In this document: positions 18,138 to 24,511 of the stretch, piece after piece
Position numbering within the stretch: the stretch's first letter is position 1
Layout of the letters: each line of letters opens with the position of its first letter
Assembly: GCA_018713485.1 (NCBI GenBank)
Contig: DVOQ01000012.1
Span: 1 to 37,214 of the forward strand
Direction of reading: 5' to 3'
From: Candidatus Avisuccinivibrio pullicola
GTDB lineage: Bacteria; Pseudomonadota; Gammaproteobacteria; Enterobacterales; Succinivibrionaceae
Length of the DNA stretch: 37,214 bases
Made by a program: the position numbers and the translations under genes
The notes under the pieces: generated by a model
What the model saw: the letters and a program-made list of their open reading frames with translations, nothing else
Database searches by the model: none
Told to the model about the DNA's origin: nothing

Positions 18138-19778
18138 CTAGCCCACGACTTTCACGATGTGATCTAAAAGCTCGGAGAGCTTCTTTCTGCCAAAGGAGAC
18201 ATCCTCACCGTTTGTAACGAGGCAGGGCACCGACATCACCTTGTACTGCGTCCTCAGTTCCGGATAGAGATTGACGTCGTAAACCTCGGCCGTCACGTGC
18301 GGATTTAACGAGGCGATCCGCTGCGCGGCCACTACCAGATCAGGACACATGGTGCAGGACAGCGAGATGAGCAGCTGCAGCTTCACGTCTTTGGTGAGCC
18401 CCTGAATGCGGGTTAAATCAGCCTCTTCCACCTGCTGACCGGGACCTGCGGCATTATAGAGACCTAACACAAAGGAGGTGAACTCGTGGCCGCCCGGCAC
18501 CCCGTGGAAGGCCAGTCCCGTGTAGGAACCGTCCGCCTTTAAGAGGCGTACCACCGGCAGATGCTCACTCTCACTGCCTTCCTTAACCGTGAGCTTATCG
18601 GTAAGGGCGGCTAATTCCTGCATGGCGCTCATGAGCTCCTTACCCTTGTCCTTGCCATCCGGGGTAACCTCTAAGATGAGCTTATCTGCCATGCGCTCAA
18701 AGACGGCGTTTAACTGCGGGATCATGTCCTCAGACACGAAAGAGCCGCTTTCGGCCTGCGGGGCTAAGGAGGCACGGGATTCCTCAGGGGCCTTGCGCAC
18801 GGCATTGGGCACCTCGGGCACTAAACCGGTCTTATCGTGCATCTGCGCGGCGACCTTTTCCATGGCACAGGCCGCCAGAGCACCGTCGGCGGTGGCGGTC
18901 ACCACCTGACGCAGACTCTTGATACAGACATCGCCGCCTGCAAAGACCCCCGGCACACTGGTGAGCATATCGGGATTAGTGATGATATAGCCGCCTTCGT
19001 TCAGCGCCACCTTGTCCTTCACTAAGGAGGTATTGGGCACGTAGCCTGCGAAGACGAAGACACCGAAGGTATCCCCGCCTTCAGCGGTGTACTCAAAGCT
19101 CTCCCCGCTCTGATTGTTGAAGATCACGGCCCTGGTGATCCCCATATCGGTACCGGTCACGGACTTAAGCTCGTGGTTAAAGAGCACCTTGATCTTAGGA
19201 TGATTCATCACCTCCTCGGCGATGGAGCGGGCGCAGGAGAAGGAATCCTTACGCACCAGAATGGTCACCTTAGAGGCGTAGCGGGTTAAAAACATCGCCT
19301 CCTCGGCTGAGGCATAGCCGCCGCCGATAACGAGCAGTTCCTTACCCGTGAAGAACTCACCGTCACAGGTGGCGCAGTAGGCAACGCCGCGGCCGCGGAA
19401 CTCGTTTTCCCCCTCAAAGCCCACCTTGCGCGGATTGGCACCGGTGGCAATCATCACCGCAAAGGCGCGCAGCACGCCGCGGGAAGTGGTCACGCTCTTG
19501 ATATCGCCTTCAAGACTGACATCCGTGACCTCGGACAGCAGAAACTCGGCCCCGAAATTCTGGGCCTGACGGCGCATGGTCTCAGTTAAGGCCTCACCCG
19601 AGGTTTTCTCCACGCCGGGGTAATTGACCACTTCATGGGTGATGGTGATCTGACCGCCGAAGCGATCCTTTTCGATAACGAGCACGCGGTAGCGGGCGCG
19701 GGCTAAATACAGAGCCGCGGTGAGACCAGACGGTCCGCCGCCCACGATAATGGCATCGTAAAGTTCCTGATTGCTCAT
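18138..19778 (-). CDS. AhpC reductase: TrxR-type flavoprotein with C-terminal AhpF-N-like domain (domain-swapped AhpF)
   Basis: A 546-residue FAD/NAD(P)H disulfide reductase. Residues about 8-310 are a thioredoxin-reductase module. It has the FAD motif GGGPSGLTAALYLARA (13-28), the redox pair Cys135/Cys138 in CATCDG, a second nucleotide motif GGGYASAEEA (152-161) and FAGGDV (279-284). After a linker rich in Ala, Glu and Ser (about 320-350), residues about 355-546 resemble the tandem thioredoxin-fold N-terminal domain of AhpF, including GHEFTSFVLGL and a redox pair Cys475/Cys478 in SLSCTMCPD. E. coli AhpF carries the same two modules in the opposite order. It lies downstream of ahpC, so its probable role is reducing AhpC. 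No recognised gene symbol fits; it is often annotated trxB-like. Confidence 0.9.
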   Translation of the reverse strand: MSNQELYDAIIVGGGPSGLTAALYLARARYRVLVIEKDRFGGQITITHEVVNYPGVEKTSGEALTETMRRQAQNFGAEFLLSEVTDVSLEGDIKSVTTSRGVLRAFAVMIATGANPRKVGFEGENEFRGRGVAYCATCDGEFFTGKELLVIGGGYASAEEAMFLTRYASKVTILVRKDSFSCARSIAEEVMNHPKIKVLFNHELKSVTGTDMGITRAVIFNNQSGESFEYTAEGGDTFGVFVFAGYVPNTSLVKDKVALNEGGYIITNPDMLTSVPGVFAGGDVCIKSLRQVVTATADGALAACAMEKVAAQMHDKTGLVPEVPNAVRKAPEESRASLAPQAESGSFVSEDMIPQLNAVFERMADKLILEVTPDGKDKGKELMSAMQELAALTDKLTVKEGSESEHLPVVRLLKADGSYTGLAFHGVPGGHEFTSFVLGLYNAAGPGQQVEEADLTRIQGLTKDVKLQLLISLSCTMCPDLVVAAQRIASLNPHVTAEVYDVNLYPELRTQYKVMSVPCLVTNGEDVSFGRKKLSELLDHIVKVVG

Positions 19779-19814
19779 AACTGTCCTTATATCTTTAAAT
19801 CAACGAAAGACGTA

Positions 19815-19856
19815 AACGCACAGGGCCTCCGCGCCTTAGCGTGGAGGCCCTGCGTT
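19815..19856 (-). other. Strong intercistronic hairpin between ahpC and the reductase gene
   Basis: A stem of about 14 bp (19815-19830 with 19843-19856, with a small bulge) is followed by no T-run on the minus strand. It may stabilise the ahpC mRNA or give partial read-through to the reductase gene. Confidence 0.6.
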
Positions 19857-19884
19857 AATGATGTTCTAAGAGGGGAAACCTCAA

Positions 19885-20448
19885 TTAGAGCTTACCCACT
19901 AAGTCAAGACCGGGCTTTAAGGTAGCGGCGTTGGGCTGCCACTTGGCGGGGCAGACCTGATCGCCGTGCTCACGCACGAACTGTAAAGCCTGCACGCGGC
20001 GCAGCAGCTCGTCGGCGTTACGGCCGATATTGCCGGCCACCACTTCGTAGGCGACAATCTTGCCATCGGGGTTGACCACGAAGGTGCCGCGCTCGGATAA
20101 GCCGTCTTCCTCGATGAGCACCTGGAAATCACGGCTTAAGCGGTGATTGGGATCAGCTAACATCGGGTACTGAATGTGCTTAATGGTATCGGAGGCGTCG
20201 TGCCAGGCCTTGTGGATGAAGTGAGTGTCGCAGGACACGGAGTAAATCTCGCAGCCGATCTTCTTGAATTCCTCGTACTTATCGGCCAGATCCTTTAACT
20301 CGGTCGGGCAGACGAAGGTGAAGTCGGCCGGATAGAAGAAGAACACGGACCACTTGCCCATGATGTCAGCCTTGGTGACCTCACGGAAAGCATCGTTCTG
20401 ATAAGCCTGAACCTTGAAATCCGCCACTTCCTTGTTGATTAAAGACAT
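19885..20448 (-). CDS. ahpC: Alkyl hydroperoxide reductase, peroxiredoxin subunit
   Basis: AhpC is a typical 2-Cys peroxiredoxin that reduces hydrogen peroxide and organic peroxides in the cytoplasm. The 187-residue product has the peroxidatic Cys47 in DFTFVCPTEL and the resolving Cys166 in VCPAKW, with the AhpC decamer-type C-terminus. The start is ATG 20446-20448 (MSLINKEVADF), with AGGAG upstream. The frame runs open 21 codons further, but that ATG overlaps the TACAAT promoter element. It heads a two-gene unit with the domain-swapped AhpF-like reductase, which probably recycles it. No OxyR site could be identified with confidence. Confidence 0.97.
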   Translation of the reverse strand: MSLINKEVADFKVQAYQNDAFREVTKADIMGKWSVFFFYPADFTFVCPTELKDLADKYEEFKKIGCEIYSVSCDTHFIHKAWHDASDTIKHIQYPMLADPNHRLSRDFQVLIEEDGLSERGTFVVNPDGKIVAYEVVAGNIGRNADELLRRVQALQFVREHGDQVCPAKWQPNAATLKPGLDLVGKL

Positions 20449-20509
20449 AGGTATACTCCTGATAGTTTTTAAAATCCTGGGGGAGTTCACTGTGCTCCCG
20501 ACGGTTTGC

Positions 20510-20515
20510 ATTGTA
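20510..20515 (-). promoter_or_regulatory. ahpC promoter, -10 element
   Basis: A TACAAT hexamer on the minus strand, preceded by TTAGC, lies about 60 bases before the ahpC start. No good -35 is seen, which would fit a promoter needing an activator. The zupT-like promoter diverges from the other side. Confidence 0.5.
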
Positions 20516-20596
20516 GCTAAGTCAGATTGTAAATCGGAGCTAAATGAGAATTTGTCTTAACTGCAAGCTTTTGTCAGTTTTGCAGACCATATCACA

Positions 20597-20624
20597 TTGA
20601 CCTTTTGAAACTAATTACCACAAT
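20597..20624 (+). promoter_or_regulatory. Promoter of the ZIP transporter gene
   Basis: TTGACC (20597-20602), a 16-base spacer and CACAAT (20619-20624) lie 27 bases before the ATG. The -35 is close to consensus. Confidence 0.5.
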
Positions 20625-20651
20625 GAGAGGGATATCTGTAAAGGAGCCTTT

Positions 20652-21446
20652 ATGTCCACGCCCGATCCCATGCTCTATGCCGCTTTAGGTACGCTCTTTA
20701 CCTTTGCCATGACGGCCTTAGGTGCCGCTACGGTCTTCTTTTTCAGAAAGGCTCCCTCAGCGCTTTTTACGAAACTTTCCTTAGGTTTTGCCGCGGGGAT
20801 CATGATTGCCGCTGCGGTATGGTCCTTGCTCATTCCGGCCCTTGATGAGGCCGAAAGCCTCGGCTTACCTCTTGCCTATCCCGTGCCCTTAGGCTTCTGC
20901 CTCGGTGTGGCTTTTCTCATTGCCCTTGACAATCTCCTGCCCCACCTGCACGTGGGCGCCAGGGAGGCCGAAGGCCCGCAGGTGCACATGAAGAAGGACA
21001 GTCTGCTCTTTTTAGCCGTCACCATTCACAATATTCCCGAGGGCATGGCGGTGGGTATCGCCTTTGCCGCAGCCGCCACGGGAAGTCCCGAGGCCTTTTC
21101 GGCGGCCGTGGCCTTAGCCCTGGGCATGGGCATACAGAACATTCCCGAGGGCACGGCCGTCACGCTGCCCATGTACGCCTCGGGCACGACGCGCCGCCGC
21201 GCTTTCCTCATGGGAGCTTTCTCGGGGCTGATGGAACCCTTAGCCGCCCTTACCGTGGTACTCATCGCCTCCTCGATCACCGGACTTATGCCGTGGCTTT
21301 TAGCCTTCGCCGCCGGTGCCATGCTGTACGTGGTAGTGGAGGAACTCATTCCCGAGGCGCATTTAGGCGAGCACAGCGACTTAGGCACTCTCTCCGTCAT
21401 GGCAGGCTTTCTCACCATGATGCTCCTCGATACCTCGCTGGGCTAA
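20652..21446 (+). CDS. ZIP-family divalent metal transporter (ZupT/GufA-like)
   Basis: A 264-residue inner-membrane protein with about eight hydrophobic helices. ZIP transporters carry zinc, iron or manganese into the cytoplasm. The family's paired metal-site motifs are both present: HNIPEGMAVG (helix 4, starting near residue 127) and QNIPEGTAV (helix 5, near 160). VVEELIPEAH follows near the C-terminus. A His-containing loop (LPHLHVGAREAEGPQVH) lies between helices 3 and 4. The layout resembles the GufA branch as much as ZupT, so I leave the symbol empty. ATG 20652 has AAAGGAG six bases upstream. It is divergent from ahpC, which could link metal import to peroxide stress (inference). Confidence 0.9.
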   Translation: MSTPDPMLYAALGTLFTFAMTALGAATVFFFRKAPSALFTKLSLGFAAGIMIAAAVWSLLIPALDEAESLGLPLAYPVPLGFCLGVAFLIALDNLLPHLHVGAREAEGPQVHMKKDSLLFLAVTIHNIPEGMAVGIAFAAAATGSPEAFSAAVALALGMGIQNIPEGTAVTLPMYASGTTRRRAFLMGAFSGLMEPLAALTVVLIASSITGLMPWLLAFAAGAMLYVVVEELIPEAHLGEHSDLGTLSVMAGFLTMMLLDTSLG

Positions 21447-21466
21447 ATCCCCCTTAATTCCCGCGA

Positions 21467-21486
21467 AGGCCGGCCAGCGCCGGCCT
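21467..21486 (+). terminator. Hairpin after the ZIP transporter gene
   Basis: A perfect 8-bp GC-only-plus-one stem (21467-21474 with 21479-21486) with a CAGC loop lies 20 bases past the stop. The following tract (CGGTGTCTTTC) is only weakly T-rich, so termination may be partial. Confidence 0.5.
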
Positions 21487-21506
21487 CGGTGTCTTTCAGT
21501 CTCACT

Positions 21507-21643
21507 TCCCACATCCGCAAATCCCCTCTCTTCCCACACTCTCCGGCGTGTCCGTTCACTTAAGGCTTACTTTTCCTCACCGCAACACCCCACCATTTAG
21601 GGAACATCCCACATCTTTTCCCACATCCCACACTTTTCCCACA
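21507..21643. repeat. Cluster of six TGTGGGA repeats
   Basis: On the minus strand TGTGGGA occurs six times. The four closest copies form two near-identical units, TGTGGGAAAAG followed by TGTGGGA, at 21619-21643 and just before it. The copies share one orientation, as iterons or a protein-binding array would. Confidence 0.6.
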
Positions 21644-21826
21644 GTCATGGCTGTTATTTTCTGTTTTGTAAGTCACATCCGCGTTTGGAGCACGCATAAA
21701 AAGTCAGCGTCGCTCCAGAGGGCATATTTATAGGAAAAATGCTCTCCCCTTAGTAAATTTACCTTTCAATTCAGTGAGATATTCAGAGCTATATCACCGT
21801 TCCCCGCAGAGCGGTACGTAGGTTTT

Positions 21827-21842
21827 TGTGATCGATCGCACC
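21827..21842. promoter_or_regulatory. CRP-like dyad 1 (weak)
   Basis: TGTGATCGATCGCACC agrees with the CRP consensus TGTGATCTAGATCACA at about 11 of 16 positions. The left half is perfect. There is no obvious target gene. Confidence 0.25.
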
Positions 21843-21967
21843 GCCAAGGTGCATTCCGTCAGGGTTTTAAGTTAACTTATTGATAATAATCAATTTTATA
21901 TTTAAAGACCTTTTGCCCACGACGGTGCAAAGCCTGTATTTAAGCGCTTTCCCCACCTAGTTTGCGT

Positions 21968-21976
21968 TTTTCCACA
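21968..21976 (+). promoter_or_regulatory. DnaA-box-like 9-mer
   Basis: TTTTCCACA fits the relaxed DnaA box TTWTNCACA exactly. A single site is weak evidence, but it lies 60 bases from an AT-rich core. Confidence 0.35.
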
Positions 21977-22011
21977 GTTTTTCCCAACGGACAGTGTTTC
22001 GCTCGTGAGAC

Positions 22012-22027
22012 TTTGACATTGATCACA
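22012..22027. promoter_or_regulatory. CRP-like dyad 2
   Basis: TTTGACATTGATCACA agrees with the CRP consensus at about 12 of 16 positions, including both half-site cores (TTTGA and TCACA spaced by six). Confidence 0.3.
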
Positions 22028-22070
22028 AAAATTGCCCACGTTGATTTCAATTCTGAAAACAGCTGAACGT

Positions 22071-22095
22071 AAAAAAGGGAGCCTTTGCGCTCCCT
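22071..22095 (-). terminator. Terminator after flgC
   Basis: A 7-bp stem (22076-22082 with 22089-22095) with a 6-base loop is followed by six T residues on the minus strand, about 20 bases past the flgC stop. It closes the flgBC unit. Confidence 0.9.
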
Positions 22096-22115
22096 CTTCC
22101 CCCTGCGTGATTCAG

Positions 22116-22577
22116 TTAGGAGTTCTGACCTAAACGCAGGGTCTGATTGAGCATGTCCTTGGCGGCATCGGCTACCTGCACTGCGGTCTGATAGGAGCGG
22201 CTCGCAGAAATCATGTCCGCCATTTCCTCGACGGGATTGACGTTGGGACGGTAAATATAGCCATTCTCATCGGCCAGGGGATGATCGGGACAGTATTCGA
22301 CAATGGCGGGGGCGTCGGACTCAATAACCCCCATTAAGGAGACACCGATACCATAGGGCTCGCCCGTGACGGGATCGGCTCTCTCTCCGGTATTCTTCTG
22401 ATATTCAAGAGCCTCATCCATAGCCGCGGAAAAGAGCGGACGGCGGGCCTTGTACGTGGTTTCCACCGAGGAACTGACGCTTTCGGCATTCGCGAGGTTC
22501 GAGGCCGTGGCATTCAGGCGTACCGACTGCGCATTCATGGCGGTACCGGCGATATCTAAAATACGAAAGACGCTCAT
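22116..22577 (-). CDS. flgC: Flagellar proximal rod protein FlgC
   Basis: FlgC is one of the proximal rod subunits of the flagellar basal body, exported through the flagellar type III apparatus. The 153-residue product has the rod-family N-terminal pattern (LDIAGTAMNAQSVRLNATASNLAN). At the C-terminus it has the FlgC-type PNVNPVEEMADMISASRSYQTAV, with helices closing at MLNQTLRLGQ. It is slightly longer than the usual 134-148 residues. The ATG follows AAGGGAGGTTAAG, a strong ribosome binding site, 11 bases after flgB. A terminator follows, so flgD and later rod/hook genes are not in this unit. Confidence 0.97.
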   Translation of the reverse strand: MSVFRILDIAGTAMNAQSVRLNATASNLANAESVSSSVETTYKARRPLFSAAMDEALEYQKNTGERADPVTGEPYGIGVSLMGVIESDAPAIVEYCPDHPLADENGYIYRPNVNPVEEMADMISASRSYQTAVQVADAAKDMLNQTLRLGQNS

Positions 22578-22588
22578 CTTAACCTCCC

Positions 22589-23011
22589 TTAATTGGCACC
22601 CGACTGTAAGGCCGACATCAGTTTGGAGATCCTGCCGTTTAAAAACTGCAAGGTGGCCCTGTATTCAATATTGTTGGTCATGTAATTCATGCGCTCGGTG
22701 GACACTTCCACGGTGTTGCCGTTGCCCGTATCTGCCTGATAGGGCAGACGGTATTTCAGCAGCAGTTCGGGATCACGGGGCAGATCGCCTAAGTCAAGAT
22801 GCCGGACGTTAGTCTTGGCCATCGGCGGATTGCTGTCCACGGTCTTCAAATGCGCCTGCTCAATGAGGGCGGCGTTGAAATCCAGACCGCGGGCCTTGAA
22901 ACCCGGGGTGTCGGCGTTAGCTAAATTACCGGCGATGACCTCGGCACGGTCATTGCGGATACGCATGGTGTGCTGATGAATGCCGAACACCTGATTGAAT
23001 GTCAAAGCCAT
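22589..23011 (-). CDS. flgB: Flagellar proximal rod protein FlgB
   Basis: FlgB forms the base of the flagellar rod, next to the MS ring. The 140-residue product has the family pattern: an N-terminal helix (NQVFGIHQHTMRIRNDRAEV), then IAGNLANADTPGFKARGLDF, a variable middle, and a C-terminal ERMNYMTNNIEYRATLQFL helix. Length is typical. The ATG has GAGGAT upstream. A sigma-54-type promoter lies about 30 bases before it, in keeping with RpoN-dependent rod and hook genes in vibrios and aeromonads. Confidence 0.97.
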   Translation of the reverse strand: MALTFNQVFGIHQHTMRIRNDRAEVIAGNLANADTPGFKARGLDFNAALIEQAHLKTVDSNPPMAKTNVRHLDLGDLPRDPELLLKYRLPYQADTGNGNTVEVSTERMNYMTNNIEYRATLQFLNGRISKLMSALQSGAN

Positions 23012-23041
23012 AGTGCAATCCTCATTAACTGCTCTCTTACC

Positions 23042-23057
23042 TACAAAAAGCGTGCCA
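23042..23057 (-). promoter_or_regulatory. Sigma-54-type promoter of flgBC
   Basis: The minus strand reads TGGCACGCTTTTTGTA. This has the -24 GG in a perfect TGGCACG and a -12 region TTGT at exactly the GG-N10-GY spacing. The usual GC at -12 is GT here. It lies after the cheR terminator and about 30 bases upstream of flgB, so flgBC probably depends on RpoN and an FlrC-like activator. Confidence 0.7.
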
Positions 23058-23169
23058 GTTCAACTAAGGGTTTGAAAGCTAAGACTTTTTTAGATTAAAC
23101 AGCCTCCCTTAGCGCGGTTACGGCCCTGAGAGCCGTCTAGAGGCGGGAGCGCCGGCGGAAAAATGACGC

Positions 23170-23199
23170 GCAGAAGAAAGGGGAGCACAGACTCCCCTT
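23170..23199 (-). terminator. Terminator after cheR
   Basis: An 8-bp stem (23178-23185 with 23192-23199) with a 6-base loop is followed on the minus strand by a pyrimidine tract (CTTCTG after TTT). It separates cheR from the flgBC promoter. Confidence 0.65.
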
Positions 23200-23225
23200 C
23201 CCCTGAAAGCGGATGAAAACGAATA

Positions 23226-24326
23226 TCAGGACTTGAGTCTGTAGGCAAGTCCCGGATTGCAGCGCACCATCTCGTAACGATCGGTAAGCCCCGACATCGA
23301 CTCGGAGGAGCCTAAAATGAGGTAGCCGCCCGGATTTAAGGTTAAGGCGAACTTCTCGAGGATCTGCGACTTAACCTCATTATTGAAGTAAATGAGGACG
23401 TTACGGCAGAAGATGACATCAAAGTGACCTAAGAGCGAATATGAGCCTAAGAGGTTCATCTGCTTGAAGGACACCATGGACTTGATGCGATCGTCAATGC
23501 GCATCAGATTGGGATCCTCGGTGGGTCTAAAGAAACGCGCCTTACGCTCGGCCGAGAGACCGCGGGCTAAGGCATGATTATCGTAAAGACCGGCGCGGCA
23601 GCGCTCTAACATTTCCGGGGAAATATCCGTACCCACGATCTGCGTGGTATTGGGATCGACATGCACCATCGAGGTGGCCTGTTCCTGTACCACCATGGCG
23701 ATGGAATACGGTTCCTGACCTGACGAACAGGCCGCCGACCAGATGCGGCAGGGACGGCCGCGGCGGGCGATATCCGGCAGGATAAGATTCTTTAAGGCCA
23801 GATACGGATAGGTATCGCGGAACCACAGCGTCTCATTGGTGGTCATGGCGTCGATGACGGCCTCGGAAATATCGCGGTAGCGCACCGGATCCATGGCCTT
23901 GGTGATGAGATCGTCCACACTCGGCACGCCAAAGCGCAGCAGAAGCGAGGAGAGGCGGCTGTTCACGAGATAATGCTTGCTCTCACCTAACACGATACCG
24001 CTCTTTTCCTCAATATAGGCGGCAAAGCGGCGATACTGCATATCCGAGACAGTCCGCGACTGCACGGTAAGCTGACTCTGAGCGGCAGGTACCACGGCGG
24101 GATTACGGGCCGCCACCCCCTGATAACCGGCTTTCTGCGCCTGCATGGCAAGGCTGTTAGCCCCCGGATACTGAGAGGGTGTAAAGGTAGCGCGGGCCGG
24201 ACCCGTGTTACGTTTCTGCAGGACGCTCGCCACGGCGGAGGGACCGGTGGCTTTAGCGCTGCGGGTCAGTCCGAGCGGCTGTGTAAGGTTGGCGTTAACG
24301 CCATTTCGCTTCGATGATGTTGCCAT
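23226..24326 (-). CDS. cheR: Chemotaxis protein methyltransferase CheR with N-terminal extension
   Basis: CheR transfers methyl groups from S-adenosylmethionine to glutamates of chemoreceptors. The helical CheR_N domain begins near residue 93 (MQYRRFAAYIEEKSGI). The SAM-binding catalytic domain has ACSSGQEPYSIAM (the GEEPYS-type motif), VGTDISPEMLE and FCRNVLIYFN, and ends LILGSSESM. The 366 residues exceed the usual 270-290 because of about 90 N-terminal residues of Ala-, Ser- and Gln-rich sequence without domain features. The ATG at 24324-24326 has no clear ribosome binding site, so a later start (Met61 or Met96) cannot be excluded. It lies between cheV and flgB. Confidence 0.93.
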   Translation of the reverse strand: MATSSKRNGVNANLTQPLGLTRSAKATGPSAVASVLQKRNTGPARATFTPSQYPGANSLAMQAQKAGYQGVAARNPAVVPAAQSQLTVQSRTVSDMQYRRFAAYIEEKSGIVLGESKHYLVNSRLSSLLLRFGVPSVDDLITKAMDPVRYRDISEAVIDAMTTNETLWFRDTYPYLALKNLILPDIARRGRPCRIWSAACSSGQEPYSIAMVVQEQATSMVHVDPNTTQIVGTDISPEMLERCRAGLYDNHALARGLSAERKARFFRPTEDPNLMRIDDRIKSMVSFKQMNLLGSYSLLGHFDVIFCRNVLIYFNNEVKSQILEKFALTLNPGGYLILGSSESMSGLTDRYEMVRCNPGLAYRLKS

Positions 24327-24460
24327 ATGTATTCGTTTTTATCATTACCAAGACCGATCAAGGGGCACGCAAGGCACGCCCCACCCGCGGTGTACCGCAA
24401 CGACAGGCTAGCTAATCATAACCCTTTAAACAGAGCTAAAAAGCCTGCTGCGTCACAAGT

Positions 24461-24487
24461 AGACAAAATACTCTCAGGATTTTGTCT
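24461..24487 (-). other. Perfect 9-bp inverted repeat between cheV and cheR
   Basis: AGACAAAAT (24461-24469) and ATTTTGTCT (24479-24487) enclose nine bases. An outer CGTCAC/GTGACG pair (24451-24456 and 24503-24508) flanks it. The GTGACG arm can instead pair locally with GTCAC at 24492-24496 just past cheV. The alternative foldings suggest a terminator/antiterminator or a processing site. Confidence 0.5.
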
Positions 24488-24511
24488 GAAAGTCACCTCC
24501 CCGTGACGCCT

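Larger units (their letters stand above)
21447..22070. other. Long non-coding island between convergent genes
   Basis: About 620 bases hold no credible reading frame. The flanking genes point inward, so no promoter for either is needed here. Visible content: the zupT-like 3' hairpin; six TCCCACA (minus strand TGTGGGA) copies at 21507, 21532, 21607, 21619, 21626 and 21637; an AT-rich core at 21864-21908; a DnaA-box-like TTTTCCACA at 21968-21976; and two CRP-like dyads. Function is unknown. It may be a protein-binding locus or contain an unannotated RNA. Confidence 0.6.

Noticed and set aside
20449..20511. AhpC starting at 20511 (208 residues)
   Set aside because: The ATG lies in the TACAAT -10. 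The conserved MSLINKEV start at 20448 has AGGAG upstream and gives the standard 187 residues.
21548..21733. 61-codon plus-strand frame in the island
   Set aside because: It is made of the TCCCACA repeats, has no ribosome binding site and no protein-like pattern.
21447..22070. Chromosomal origin (oriC)
   Set aside because: An AT-rich core and a DnaA-box-like site are suggestive, but only one good box is present. Highly expressed genes on both sides lie on the same strand, and none of the usual origin neighbours is present. Kept only as a binding-locus hypothesis.
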